Part shown: positions 10,839-22,391 of the stretch, in pieces
Layout: each line of letters starts with the position of its first letter
Numbering within the stretch: position 1 is the stretch's first letter
Assembly (NCBI GenBank): GCA_003255065.1
Contig: QAOA01001448.1
Coordinates: 1,648,554-1,712,553, forward strand
Direction: 5' to 3'
Length of the DNA stretch: 64,000 bases
Origin: Cercis canadensis
Lineage: Eukaryota > Streptophyta > Magnoliopsida > Fabales > Fabaceae
The notes under the pieces: generated by a model
What the model saw: the letters and a program-made list of their open reading frames with translations, nothing else
Database searches by the model: none
What the model was told of the DNA's origin: nothing
Program-made: the position numbers and the translations under genes

Positions 10839-12166
10839 GTCACCCAAAAGAAACTAGTCCGTCGGTGTCTCACAAGAAAGCAATTCCTGGGGGAGATGGA
10901 GTGACGTGCAAGAAACCGACAAGTGGATACACAAGAAAGCAGTCGTTGGGCGAGATGGAGTGACGCACAAGAAACCAATCTACAAGCGAGTCGCTTGACG
11001 CGCAGGAAAGCAACCAACCAGCAAGATGGAGTGATGAGCCAGAAAGCAGTGCCAGGAGGAGATTGTGTGACACGCAAGAAAGCAGTCCTCGGGATAGAAC
11101 GAGTACTCGACTTGACACGCAAGAAAGGAATCCACCAGTGAGAAGAATGACGTAGATGAAAAACAATCTCATGGGGCGAAGGAGTGACGAGCACGAGAGT
11201 AGTCTTCGGGGCAGTTGGAGTGCTGCGTAGGAAAGCAAACCACCAGTTATTGGAGCGACGCACTAGAAAGCTGTCCTCGGGGGAGATGGATTGGCGTGCA
11301 AGAAAGAAATTCTCGGGGGGCGATGGATTGACTTGGCAAGAAAGCAATTCTCAGGGGAGATAGAGTCACGCGCAAGAAACCATTCTACAGCGAGTAGAGT
11401 GGCACACAAGACAGCAGTCCTTCGGGGAGATGGAGTGACGCGCAAGCAAGAAAGTAATCCACCAGTGAACAGAGTGTGTTATACAAGAACGAACTCCTCG
11501 GGGGAGATGGAGTGACGCGCAAGAAAACAATCTAAGAGCGAGTGGCGTGATGCGCAAGAAAGCAATCCTCAGGGAAGTAAAGATTGACACTCAAGAGAGA
11601 GCAATTATCACGGGGGGAGATAGAGTGACGCACAAGACAACCGGTCAATAAACGAGCAGAGTGAGGCGCAAGAAAGCAGTCCTCGAGCGACATGTCACCC
11701 AAAAGAAACTAGTCCGTCGGTGTCGCACAAGAAAGCAATTCCTGGGGGAGATGGAGTGACGCGCAAGAAACCAATCTACAACCGAGTCGCTTGACGCGCA
11801 AGAAAGCAACCAACCAACAAGATGGAGTGATGAGCCAGAAAGCAGTGCCAAGAGGAGATTGTGTGACACGCAAGAAAGCAGTCCTCGGGATAGAACGAGT
11901 ACTCGACTTGACTCGCAAGAAAGGAATCCACCGGTGAGAAGAATGACGTAGATGAAAACAATCCCACTGGGCGAAGGAGTGACGAGCACGGGAGCAGTCT
12001 TCGGGGCAGTTGGAGTGCTGCGTAGGAAAGCAAACCACCAGTTATTGGAGCGACGCACTAGAAAGGTGTCCTCGGGGGAGATGGATTGGTGTGCAAGAAA
12101 GCAATTCTCGGGGGGCGATGGATTGACGTGGCAAGAAAGCAATTCTCAGGGGAGATAGAGTCATGC
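10839..12166 (+). repeat. Satellite A array, block 2 (left subtype)
   Basis: About one and a half ~862 bp units with left-subtype markers (GAAGAATGACGTAGATG, GCTGCGTAGG, CTAAGAGCG). It continues the register of block 1 across element 2. The second unit lacks the segment with the GTCATACAC marker near 11755. No gene. Confidence 0.93.
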
Positions 12167-13585
12167 TGATGAGCTGCCGAGACTCCTCAAATTAGTTAAA
12201 GTTTAAGGTCGGTTACCTAAGCTATTTGCAGCAAAGGGCAGCCCTAAGTCGAACCTAAGGATTATTCTATTTAGTGAATCATATTAAGAACCATATCAAC
12301 AGGGGGTTTTGTTTGTTCAAGTGTTTGACAGAAATTAATTGTAAGTGGTAAAGTTTTAGAGAAAACAACCAATCCAAGCCTTAACTGATTCTTATTTTAG
12401 TTCATCCTTGATTTCTAATGATTCATTCAATTATTAACCATGTTCTTGGCCTTTAAAACATATCAAGAAGCCTCTCAATGTTCTATGGATGTCCACTGGT
12501 TAAGCAACCAGAATTCGGTTTTAACTAAGACTAAATGAATTAAGCAAACATTCAAGTCCAGTTTTACCTAAGTCCATGATCTAGCCAAGGTAATTAATCC
12601 ATCCAAAAGCTTAGAAACATTAATCAACCATACAATCCTCTTGTATCACATGCAAACAGAATATGAAAATCCAAATTCGAATTTAACAATTCAAACAGAA
12701 TAGTCCAGAGGAAGCAAGAAGTAGATTAATCATTGTATGAATAACAACAACACATAATCTCAAAACCAATAATCAGAATAGCCAAAACCTGGATTGATTT
12801 GATGAATTAGCCCTCAATGAACAAGAGAAGCCAAGTTCTTACAAAAATATCTAAGAGAAAACTTAAAGACTAAGGAAAGCTCAAAATCTGTCTAAAATAT
12901 CTAAATGACTTGATATGAATTTCGGCTGCCCCTTTGTGCTGATATAGACCTCCAAAATTGCATGAACACCCAAATTGCCCTTAGGGCACACTTGTTCCCA
13001 TGGGCCTTAGCTTTAATTGGGCTTTGGTTTGGGCCCATTTGGACTTGTCATGAGGAAGTTAGGTCCATTTAAGTGCCAATAGGTGTCTGGAACCATCAGC
13101 CAAATTCCACCGCAAATAAGACCATCTTCAATATAAAATATGGTGAACCGGTCTTCATAACAATTAAACTCTGTCTGTTAGCTTTCCAATGGTACCAGTT
13201 TCAAATCCATATGACATTCACAACTCAAGTTATGGCCCAAAAACTGCATGTGGGTCAGGATCCTGGGACAGCATGTCTTCTCTGGCTTCCAGGCTGCATA
13301 TGACCTTCTGGACTTCTGAATTGGCTTTGGAGCCCTGAAAGAAAGTTGTAGACAATTCTCTCAGTTTTCCTACAAGGTATGACTCGGAATTTTTAGACAT
13401 ACAGAACTTAAGATATGGACGAAACACAAAGACAGCATAAACTGCTCAGTATTGCTGGAAAATGCAATTAGGCACAAATGGATCCAAAGTCATGAAATGA
13501 GGTCCAAGTCTATGCAATTCAGCCCAAAAGAGGTTTAAAAGACTAAGTATGAGGGATAACTATTGTAGAAAAAGTGTGTTCATCA
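12167..13585 (-). mobile_element. Solo LTR
   Basis: 1419 bp, TGATGAGCTGCCGAGAC...GTGTTCATCA, with satellite A in register on both sides and neither PBS nor PPT. Flanks are CATGC (12162-12166) and CACGC (13586-13590), a 5 bp target duplication with one C/T difference. The product of recombination between two LTRs of one insertion. Orientation is given by comparison with element 2. Confidence 0.92.
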
Positions 13586-16500
13586 CACGCGCAAGAAACC
13601 ATTCTACAGGCGAGTAGAGTGGCACACAAGACAGCAGTCCTTGGGGGAGATGGAGTGACGCGCAAGCAAGAAAGTAATCCACCAGTGAACAGAGTGTGTC
13701 ATACAAGAACGAACTCCTTGGGGGAGATGGAGTGACGCGCAAGAAAACAATCTAAGAGCGAGTGGCGTGATGCGCAAGAAAGCAATCCTCGGGGAAGTAA
13801 AAATTGACGCTCAAGAGAGAACAATTCTCACGGGGGGAGATAGAGTGACGCACAAGAAAACCGGTTAACAAACGAGCAGAGTAAGGCGCAAGAAAGTAGT
13901 CCTCAAGCGACACGTCACCCAAAAGAAACTAGTCCGTCGGTGTCGCACAAGAAAACAATTCCTGGGGGAGATGGAGTGACGTGCAAGAAACCGACAAGTG
14001 GAGTGTCATACACAAGAAACCAGTCGTTGGGCGAGATGGAGTGACGTCCAAGAAACCAATCTACAAGCGAGTCGCTTGACGCGCAGGAAAGCAACCAACC
14101 AGCAAGCTGGAGTGATGAGCCAGAAAGCAGTGCGAGGAGGAGATTGTGTGACACGCAAGAAAGCAGTCCTCGGGATAGAACGAGTACTCGACTTGACTCG
14201 CAAGAAAGGAATCCACCGGTGAGAAGAATGACGTAGATGAAAAACAATCCCACGGGGCGAAGGAGTGACGAGCACGGGAGCAGTCTTCGGGGCAGTTGGA
14301 GTGCTTATTGGAGCGACGCACTAGGCAGTCCTCGGGGGAGATGGATTGGCGTGCAAGAAAGCAATTCTCGGGGGCGAAGGATTGACGTGGCAAGAAAGCA
14401 ATTCTCAGGGGAGATAGAGTGACGCGCAAGAAACCATTCTACAGGCGACTAGAGTGGCACACAAGACAGCAGTCCTTGGGGGAGATGGAATGACGAGCAA
14501 GCAAGAAAGTAATCCACCAGTGAACAGAGGGTGTCATAAAAGAACGAACTCCTCGGGGGAGATGGAGTGAGACGCAAGAAAACAATCTAAGAGCGAGGGG
14601 CGTGTTGCGCAAGAAAGCAATCCTCGGGGAAGTAAAGATTGACGCTCAAGAGAGAGCAATTCTCACTGGGGGACATAGAGTGACGCACAAAAAAACCGGT
14701 CAACAAACGAGCAGAGTGAGGCGCAAGAAAGCAGTCCTCGAGCGACACGTCACCCAAAAGAAACTAGTCCGTCGGTGTCGTACAAGAAAGTAATTCCTGG
14801 GGGAGATGGAGTGAGGTGCAAGAAACCGACAAGCGGAGTGTCATACACAAGAAAGCAGTCGTTGAGCGAGATGGAGTGACGTGCAAGAAACCAATCTACA
14901 AGCGAGTCGCTTGACGTGCAAGAAAGTAACCAACCAGCAAGATGGAGTGATGAGATAGAAAGCAGTACCAAGAGGAGATTGTGTGACACGCAAGAAAGCA
15001 GTCCTCGGGATAGAACGAGTACTCGACTTGACTCGCAAGAAAGGAATCCACCGATGAGAAGAATGACGTAGATGAAAAACAATCCCACGGGGTGAAGGAG
15101 TGACGAGCACGGGAGCAGTCTTCGGGGCAGTTGGAGTGCTGCGTAGGAAAGCAAACCACCAGTTATTGGAGCGATGCACTAGAAAGCAGTCCTCGGGGAA
15201 GATGGATTGGCGTGCAAGAAAGCAATTCTCGGGGGGCGATGGATTGACGTGGCAAGAAAGCAATTTTGAGGGGAGATAGAGTCATGCGTAAGAAACCATT
15301 CTACAGGCGACTAGAGTGGCACACAAGACAGCAGTCCTAGGGGGAGATGGAGTAATGCGCAAGCAAGAAAGTAATCCACCAGTGAACAGAGTTTGTCATA
15401 CAAGAACGAACTCCTCGGGGGAGATGGAGTGATGCGCAAGAAAACAATCTAAGAGCGAGTGGCGGGATGCGCAAGAAAGCAATCCTCGGGGAAGTAAAGA
15501 TTGACGCTCAAGAGAGAGCAATTCTCACGGGGGGAGATAGAGTGACGCACAAGAAAACCGGCCAACAAACGAGCAGATTGAGGCGCAAGAAAGCAGTCCT
15601 CGAGCGACACGTCACCCAAAAGAAACTAGTCCGTCGGTGTTGTACAAGAAAGCAATTCCTGGGGGAGATGGAGTGACGTGCAAGAAATCGACAAGCGGAG
15701 TGTCATACACAAGAAAGCAGTCGTTGGGCGAGATGGAGTGACGCGCAAGAAACCAATCTACAACCGAGTTGCTTGACACGCAGGAAAGCAACCAACCAGC
15801 AAGATGGAGTGATGAGCCAGAAAGCAGTGCCAGGAGGAGATTGTGTGACACGCAAGAAAGCAGTCCTCGGGATAGAATGAGTACTTGACTTGACTCGCAA
15901 GAAAGGAATCCACCGGTGAGAAGAATGACGTAGATGAAAAACAATCCCACGGGGCGAAGGAGTGACGAGCACGGGAGCAGTCTTCGGGGCAGTTGGAGTG
16001 CTGCGTAGGAAAGCAAATCACCAGTTATTGGAGCGACGCACTAGAAAGCAGTCCTCGGGGGAGATGTATTGGCGTGCAAGAAAGCAATTCTCGAGGGGCG
16101 ATGGATTGACGTGGCAAGAAAGCAATTCTCAGGGGAGATAGAGTCACGCGCAAGAAACCATTCTAAAGGCAAGTAGAGTGGCACACAAGACAGCAGTCCT
16201 TGTGGGAGATGGAGTGACGCGCAAGCAAGAAAGTAATCCACCAGTGAACAGAGGGTGTCATACAAGAACGAACTCCTCGGGGGAGATGGAGTGACGCGCA
16301 AGAAAACAATCTAAGAGCGAGTGGCGTGATGCGCAAGGAAGCAATCCTCGGGGAAGTAAAGATTGACGCTCAAGAGAGAGCAATTCTCCCGGGGGGAGAT
16401 AGAGTGACGCACAAGAAAACCAGTCAACAAACGAGCAGAGTGAGGCGCAAGAAAGCAGTCCTCGAGCGACACCTCACCCAAAAGAAACTAGTTCGTCGGT

Positions 16501-17298
16501 GTCGCACAAGAAAGCAATTCCTGGGGGAGATGGAGTGACGTGCGAGAAACCGACAAGCGGAGTGTCATACACAAAAAAGCAGTCGTTGGGCGAGATGGAG
16601 TGATGCGCAAGAAACCAATCTACAAGCGAGTCGCTTGACGTGCAGGAAAGCAACCAACCAGCAAGATGGAGTGATGAGCCAGAAAGCAGTGCCAGGAGGA
16701 GATTGTGTGACACGCAAGAAAGCAGTCCTCGGGATAGAACGAGTACTCGACTTGACTCGCAAGAAAGGAATCCACCGGTGAGAAGAATGACGTAGATGAA
16801 AAACAATCCCACGGGGCGAAGGAGTGACGAGCATGGGAGCAGTCTTCGGGGCAGTTGGAGTGCTGCGTAGGAAAGCAAACCACCAGTTATTGGAGCGACG
16901 CACTAGCAAGCAGTCCTCGGGGGAGATGGATTGGCGTGCAAGAAAGCAATTCTTGGGGGGCGATAGATTGACGTCGCAAGAAAACAATTCTCAGGGGAGA
17001 TAGAGTCACGCGCAAGAAACCATTCTACAGGCGAGTAGAGTGGCACACAAGACAGCAGTCCTTGGGGGAGATGGAGTGACGCGCAAGAAAGAAAGTAATC
17101 TACCAGTGAACAGAGTGTGTCATACAAGAACGAACTCCTCGGGGGAGATGGAGTGACGCGCAAGAAAACAATCTAAGAGCGAGTGGCGTGATGCGCAAGA
17201 AAGCAATCCTCGGGGAAGTAAAGATTGACGCTCAAGAGAGAGCAATTCTCACGGGGGGAGATAGAGTCACGCACAAGGAAACCGGTCAACAAACGAGT
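13586..17298 (+). repeat. Satellite A array, block 3 (left subtype)
   Basis: Four and a bit units with a period of about 862 bp (compare the same landmark at 15154, 16016 and 16878). One unit lacks the stretch before TTATTGGAGCGACG near 14305. No gene. The block ends where it joins a truncated LTR. Confidence 0.95.
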
Positions 17299-18720
17299 AG
17301 AGGCTCCTCAAATTAATTAAAGTTTAAGGTCGGTTACCTAAGCTATTTGCAGTATAGGGTAGCCCTAAGTCGAACCTAAGGATTGTTCTATTTAGTGAAT
17401 CATATTAAGAAGCATATAAACATGAGGGTTTTGTTTGGTTTAAGTGTTTAACATAAATTAATTGTAAGTGGTAACCTAAAGGAAAACAACCAATCCAAGC
17501 CTTAACTTATTCTGATTTTGATCCATCCTTGATTTCTAATGATCCATTCAATTATTAACCATGTTCTTGGCCTTTAAAACATATCAAGACGCCTCTCAAT
17601 GTTCTATGGATGTCCACTGGTTAAGCAACCAGAATTCGGAATTAACTAAGACTAAATAAATTAAGCAAACATTCAAGTCTAGTTTTACCTAAGTCCATGA
17701 TCCAGCCAAGGTAATTAATCCATCCAAAAGCTCAGAAACATTAATCAACCATACAATCCTCTTTTATCACATGCAATTAAGCAATGAACACATGAATAAT
17801 CCAAATCCGAATTAAGCAATTCAAACAGAATATTTCAGAGGATTGAAAGAACTTGATTAACAACTAAATTAATAACAACAACACATAATCTCAAAACCAA
17901 TAATCAGAACAGCCAAAACCTGGATTGATTTGATGAATTAGCCCTCCATGAACAAGAGAAGCCAAGTTCTTACAAAATATTTAAAGAGAAAACTTAAAGA
18001 CTAAGGAAAACTTAAAAGCTGTCTAAAATATCTAAAATGACTTCATTCTCATTTTCGGCTGCCCCTTTGTGCTGATATAGACTTCCAAAATTACATGCAC
18101 ACCCAAATTGCCCTTAGGGCACACTTGTTCCCATGGGCCTTAGATTTAATTGGGCTTTGGTTTGGGCCCATTTGGACTTGTCATGAGGAAGTTAGGCCCA
18201 CTTTAAGTGCCAATAGGTGTCTGGAACCATCAGCCAACTTCCACCGCAAATAAGACCATCTTCAATATAAAATATGGTGAACCGGTCTGCATAAAAATTG
18301 AAGCTCTGTCTGTTAGCTTTCCAATGGTACTAGTTTCAAGTCCATATGACATTCACAACTCAAGTTATGGCCCAAACACTGCATGTAGGTCAGGATCCTG
18401 CGACAGCATGTCTTCTCTGGCTTCCAGGCTGCATATGACCTTCTGGACTTCCGAATTGGCTTTGGAGCCCTGAAAGCAAGTTGTAGACAATTCTCTCAGC
18501 TTTCCTACAAGGTATGACTCAGAATTGTTAGACATCCGGAACTCAAGATATGCACGAAACACAGAGACAGCATAAAATGCTCAGTATTGCTGGAAATTGC
18601 AATTAGGCACAAATGGATCCAAGGTCATCAAATGAGGTCCAAGTCTACTCAATTCAGCCCAAAAGAGGTTTAAAAGACTAAGTATGAGGGATAACTATTG
18701 TATAAAAAGTGTGTTCATCA
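17299..18720 (-). mobile_element. 3' LTR of element 4, truncated at its outer end
   Basis: Starts within GAGGCTCCTCAAATT instead of TGATGAGCTGCCGAGG and ends GTGTTCATCA at 18720. The junction with the satellite falls in a GAG-containing overlap, so the exact base is ambiguous by a few positions. Confidence 0.9.
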
Positions 18721-18735
18721 AATTCCCCCACACTT
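18721..18735 (-). other. Polypurine tract of element 4
   Basis: AAGTGTGGGGGAATT on the minus strand beside the 3' LTR, identical to the tract in element 2. Confidence 0.88.
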
Positions 18736-20110
18736 AGCTTTTGCACGTCTCGGGCAAACTAGAATTCCAAAACTAAGAAAAGCAAGATTAAGGAAACAAA
18801 AACAAATTTAAAAAATAAAGGATCACCTCCCAATGATATTTAAGATATGCAGAAGTTCATACCACAAGTAAGATGAGCAATTAAAGATTCAAGGAAGTCA
18901 CAGCATTTATGAAATAAAATTTCTTCTCATCCAAAATCAACAAACAAGGTAACTTCAATTGGAAAGCATAAGTCAAGAATGATAGATCCTCACAAGATAT
19001 ACTCTCAATCCCTCAAGTGTTTAGAAATTAGGTACTTCACTCAATCAAACTCATGAAGAGATGCACTACCATAAGCTTGCTTATCTTCTACTTCTCCACT
19101 ACTCAAACAAATGCACACACAAATCAAGAGGACTTTATTTAAGGTTGTAATAAGGCCAAGGTAAAGGTAAAGGAATGAATCAAAATGGATATCACAAGGG
19201 AAAAACTCAAAGAGAATAAAAGAACATTGGAGAGGAACTCAAATGACAAGCATTAAATTCCAAGTGTGTAAAGCATATTCTCCTTTCTTTGCACATATTC
19301 CTTTTCCTTTTCTTTTCCTTTTTCACAATTCTGATTTTTTTTTTTTCAGAACCAATTGGTTTTTTTTTTCTTTCTTTCTTTCTTTCACATAATACTTTGC
19401 ACATTAGGATTCACAACCTCCACACTTGTACTATTAATTACCCACAAGCATAAGAGCTCCTCTAAGACAATGAACCAATGCTCTCCCATTCCCTAAGGTA
19501 AGGTAACAACATGGTATTTTGTACATAGGCATATAATGAGCTAATATCAAAGATAGGCAAATAGGCTCAATAGGGGTAATCAAAGGGAAATAATACAAGG
19601 TTGGCTATTTGGCAAAGTGGCTAAATCAAGAAAGAATGCCTCAATCATGTTCATGTATGCAAATGAAAATGTAGCCTCAAAAAGAATCAAGCAAGTTCTA
19701 GAGTTAACAAATTCCATGAGTGAAATCACACAAGAAGGAAAAAGAATGGCACAAATGCCAAATCCATTCATCAAAAGGCTCAAAACTCACAAGGCATGTA
19801 TCTATCAAACTTAATCACCAATCCAACATCTAAAACCAAGCATGTGAAATTAAGGATGGAAAACAAGTTATTCAATCATGCTATGAACCTTGAAATGTAA
19901 TTACTTTAAACTTACAACTTCATAAATTCTATAACATCATTGGAGGGTAATTAAAACAGAAAAATGACAACAAAAACAGAAAAAACAGCAAGAACAGAAA
20001 CAACTAAACTAATCAACTAATCAGCTAATCAACTAAACTAATCAACTAATCAACTAAACAGAATAATCAACTAAACAGAAAACAATAAAGCAACTAAACT
20101 ATACAGAAAT
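18736..20110 (-). mobile_element. Non-coding 3' interior of element 4
   Basis: AT-rich sequence collinear with 5791-7209 of element 2, including the T-run/TTTC microsatellite (about 19333-19386) and an AATCAACT short repeat (about 20002-20065). No gene supported on either strand. Confidence 0.7.
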
Positions 20111-20152
20111 CCCTCCCCCACACTTAAATTTTACATTGTCCTCAATGTAAAA
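20111..20152 (-). other. Second polypurine-like tract and hairpin in element 4
   Basis: AAGTGTGGGGGAGGG on the minus strand (20111-20125) and the perfect 10 bp stem TTTTACATTG (20129-20138) / CAATGTAAAA (20143-20152) with loop TCCT. Unchanged relative to element 2 although the sequence around it has diverged. Confidence 0.7.
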
Positions 20153-20314
20153 ACTTCAAAAAGTAGCAACATATGACAATTAATAGCAGGCAGTCACAAA
20201 AGGACAAGTAAAGTAAAAGAGAGAGAAGAAATATCCTGATTAGGTGAGGTAGATTGCATCGTGCAAGTGGACCTCTTCCATGATGTCCTTTTGAGCTCGC
20301 TCACAGAATGGCTT

Positions 20315-20371
20315 GCAGCGGTTGAAACCTGCATGTCCAAGAAATGACCAAACTTCCCGCACGCATGTGGG
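20315..20371 (-). pseudogene. Reverse transcriptase relic in element 4
   Basis: VREVWSFLGHAGFNRC within a 97-codon minus-strand frame (20240-20533), one residue different from element 2 in this block. It is an orphan piece of the conserved FLGHAGFYRR region of Ty3/gypsy RT; nothing else of pol remains nearby. Confidence 0.75.
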
Positions 20372-20617
20372 ATAAGATAAAGCAGACATCAAGAACAGAA
20401 AATTGAAAATAAAATGAACAGAAAACAGTAACAAAAACAAAATAGAATTAAAAACAAGACTAGAAAACAGAAAATTCAAAGCAAAAGCAGAAAACAGAAA
20501 TAGAATAGAAACAGAAGCAAAAACAGAAAACATAATATAATTATAGTAATATAATCAGAAAATGTACTCTCCTGAAGCTCAAGGTATCATCTTCCGATTA
20601 CTCTCTCACGAAGACAG

Positions 20618-21862
20618 CTAGATACCAGGGTCAAAGACCACTCTCATGAAGTCCTGGGTTGCCCCTGTAGAATCATCTGCTAAAGCTGCAGAATCAGAAC
20701 CGGAACCAGAATTAGAATCAGATTCAGATGCAGATTCACCAGGATTGCCATCGCTTAAAAATGTAGAAATTTCAGTACAGATAGCACAGCTCATGTCACC
20801 ATCACAAACAGCATGTGAATGGCACTGGACAAAATCCTCTATACCCACAAAGTCAGGGAATTCAGAATATAGCTCCTCATACACATCCACTAACTCTGCA
20901 GGATCATTAATGACCACAGCCTCTGTGATAGAGTCATCTTGTTCTAAAAATGCTGTAATCTCAGAACAAGCTGTGCAAGCAGAATCATCACAATTGCAGC
21001 ACCTAGAATCAGGAGTGCTTAAAAAGGCAGATATCTCAGCACACACAGCACAAGGTACATCACCATCACAGTCAGGACAGGAGTTGCACTGAAAAGAGTC
21101 ATCAACACTAACCAAATCTGGGAAGTCAGCACATAGCTCATCATACCCATCCCCAACTAGATCATCAGTCAAATCAATGTGAAAGACAGAGTGCTCATCC
21201 ATGGAATGCTGCATAGGCTCAAAAATATTGAACTGCTCAACAGAGTTTCCAAACTCCATGGTCTGAGAAGGAAGTGCACCAGAACCCTAGGATTGTAATT
21301 GACTCACAGTTGATGCCAATTGTCCAATCTGCGTTTCCAGATTCTGCATGGTGGACTCTGTCCTCTGCTAGAACTGCATGGTATGAGTTGCCAATTGCTT
21401 CACCAAGTCCTCAATTGAAGGTTCAGGTTCTGTGTATGTTGAACTTGGTTGTTGCATAGGCTGCTCGAATGGTTGCCAATATTGCTGTGGAGGCGTTGCA
21501 TTGCCATATGTCAGATTGGTATGATCTCTCCACTCATAGTCATAGATGTTGAAGGATAGATCATATGTAGGCTGTTGGGGTTGGTATGATAATTTTCCAG
21601 AAAAGACATCGGTTGTAGCTACAAAGGGATCTTGAAATCCATAAACATCATCCTGAAGTGTAAGGCATACATTGATGGGATGAGAGGTGCAAGCACATAT
21701 GCCACAAAATTGGATTGGTTGCATGGCTGGTTCAGGTGCTTGTTGTCCCACTGCCAATTGTCTCACCAAAGATGTCAATTCATCAAGTTTATGGTCCATC
21801 CTCTATTGGTCAGAAAGTGATGCAACAACCTCTTTGACTCTTTTAGTAGTAGGGGAACCTAA
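20618..21862 (-). pseudogene. Gag C-terminal region with CCHC knuckle and Cys-rich modules, interrupted (element 4)
   Basis: From right to left: SPTTKRVKEV-type start, DELTSLVRQLAVGQQ, then a CCHC zinc knuckle CGICACTSHPINVC (21665-21706; spacing C-x2-C-x4-H-x4-C). Next come a WRDHTNLTYGN segment, SIEDLVKQLATHTMQF and a QIGQLAS block. The final frame (20618-21259) has the same three CxxCxEIxxFL modules as element 2. In-frame TAG stops stand where related copies have CAG at 21803-21805, 21368-21370 and 21287-21289. The Gag core domain is absent. Not translatable as one protein. Confidence 0.78.
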
Positions 21863-22368
21863 TATGCACCATGAACAAAAAAAAGTGACAGAACAACAAA
21901 ACACACAACAAAACACAAAATCACAAAAAAAGTGACAGAATTGAACTAAAAGATAAACACACAAAATGCACAAAACAAAGACAAAAACACAACAAAATAA
22001 TTCTAATTAAGGTATCTAAACATTTTTAAAAATTATGAGACCACCACAACTTGAAAACTATATGAAAATGGAAGTCAAAAATCAAATAAAAAATATTAAA
22101 AAATTGAAAAAGTGATATAAACAATGGAATTTGGCCAAAATAGGGTGGGGCTCACTGCATGCAGTGAGTTTTCCTTGACAGGACGTTTTCCTTTAACTGC
22201 CTAATTCTCAGATCATTCTGGGCTAAAAAATTCGTACTAAATTTTCCGAAAAATTTGCCTAAAATCACCCGTTTTCACCAAAAACTACAAAGACAAAACA
22301 ACAAAGGGGGTTTATGAAGGGTTAGCAGTAAAGTAAACTCCTAATATGATTGACCAAAACTAGAATAA
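21863..22368 (-). mobile_element. 5' leader of element 4
   Basis: AT-rich leader collinear with 8876-9391 of element 2. No coding region seen. Confidence 0.7.
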
Positions 22369-22386
22369 TCCCCGACAACGGTGCCA
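22369..22386 (-). other. Primer binding site of element 4, two substitutions
   Basis: The plus strand reads TCCCCGACAACGGTGCCA, differing from the tRNA-Asp match by G-to-A and C-to-T. Both are transitions at sites that are CHG or CG cytosines on one strand, as expected from decay of methylated DNA. Confidence 0.85.
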
Positions 22387-22391
22387 AAATT

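Noticed and set aside
20646-21092. 148-codon plus-strand frame in element 4
   Set aside because: Antisense of the Cys-rich modules; Ser/Glu-rich content results from the reverse complement.
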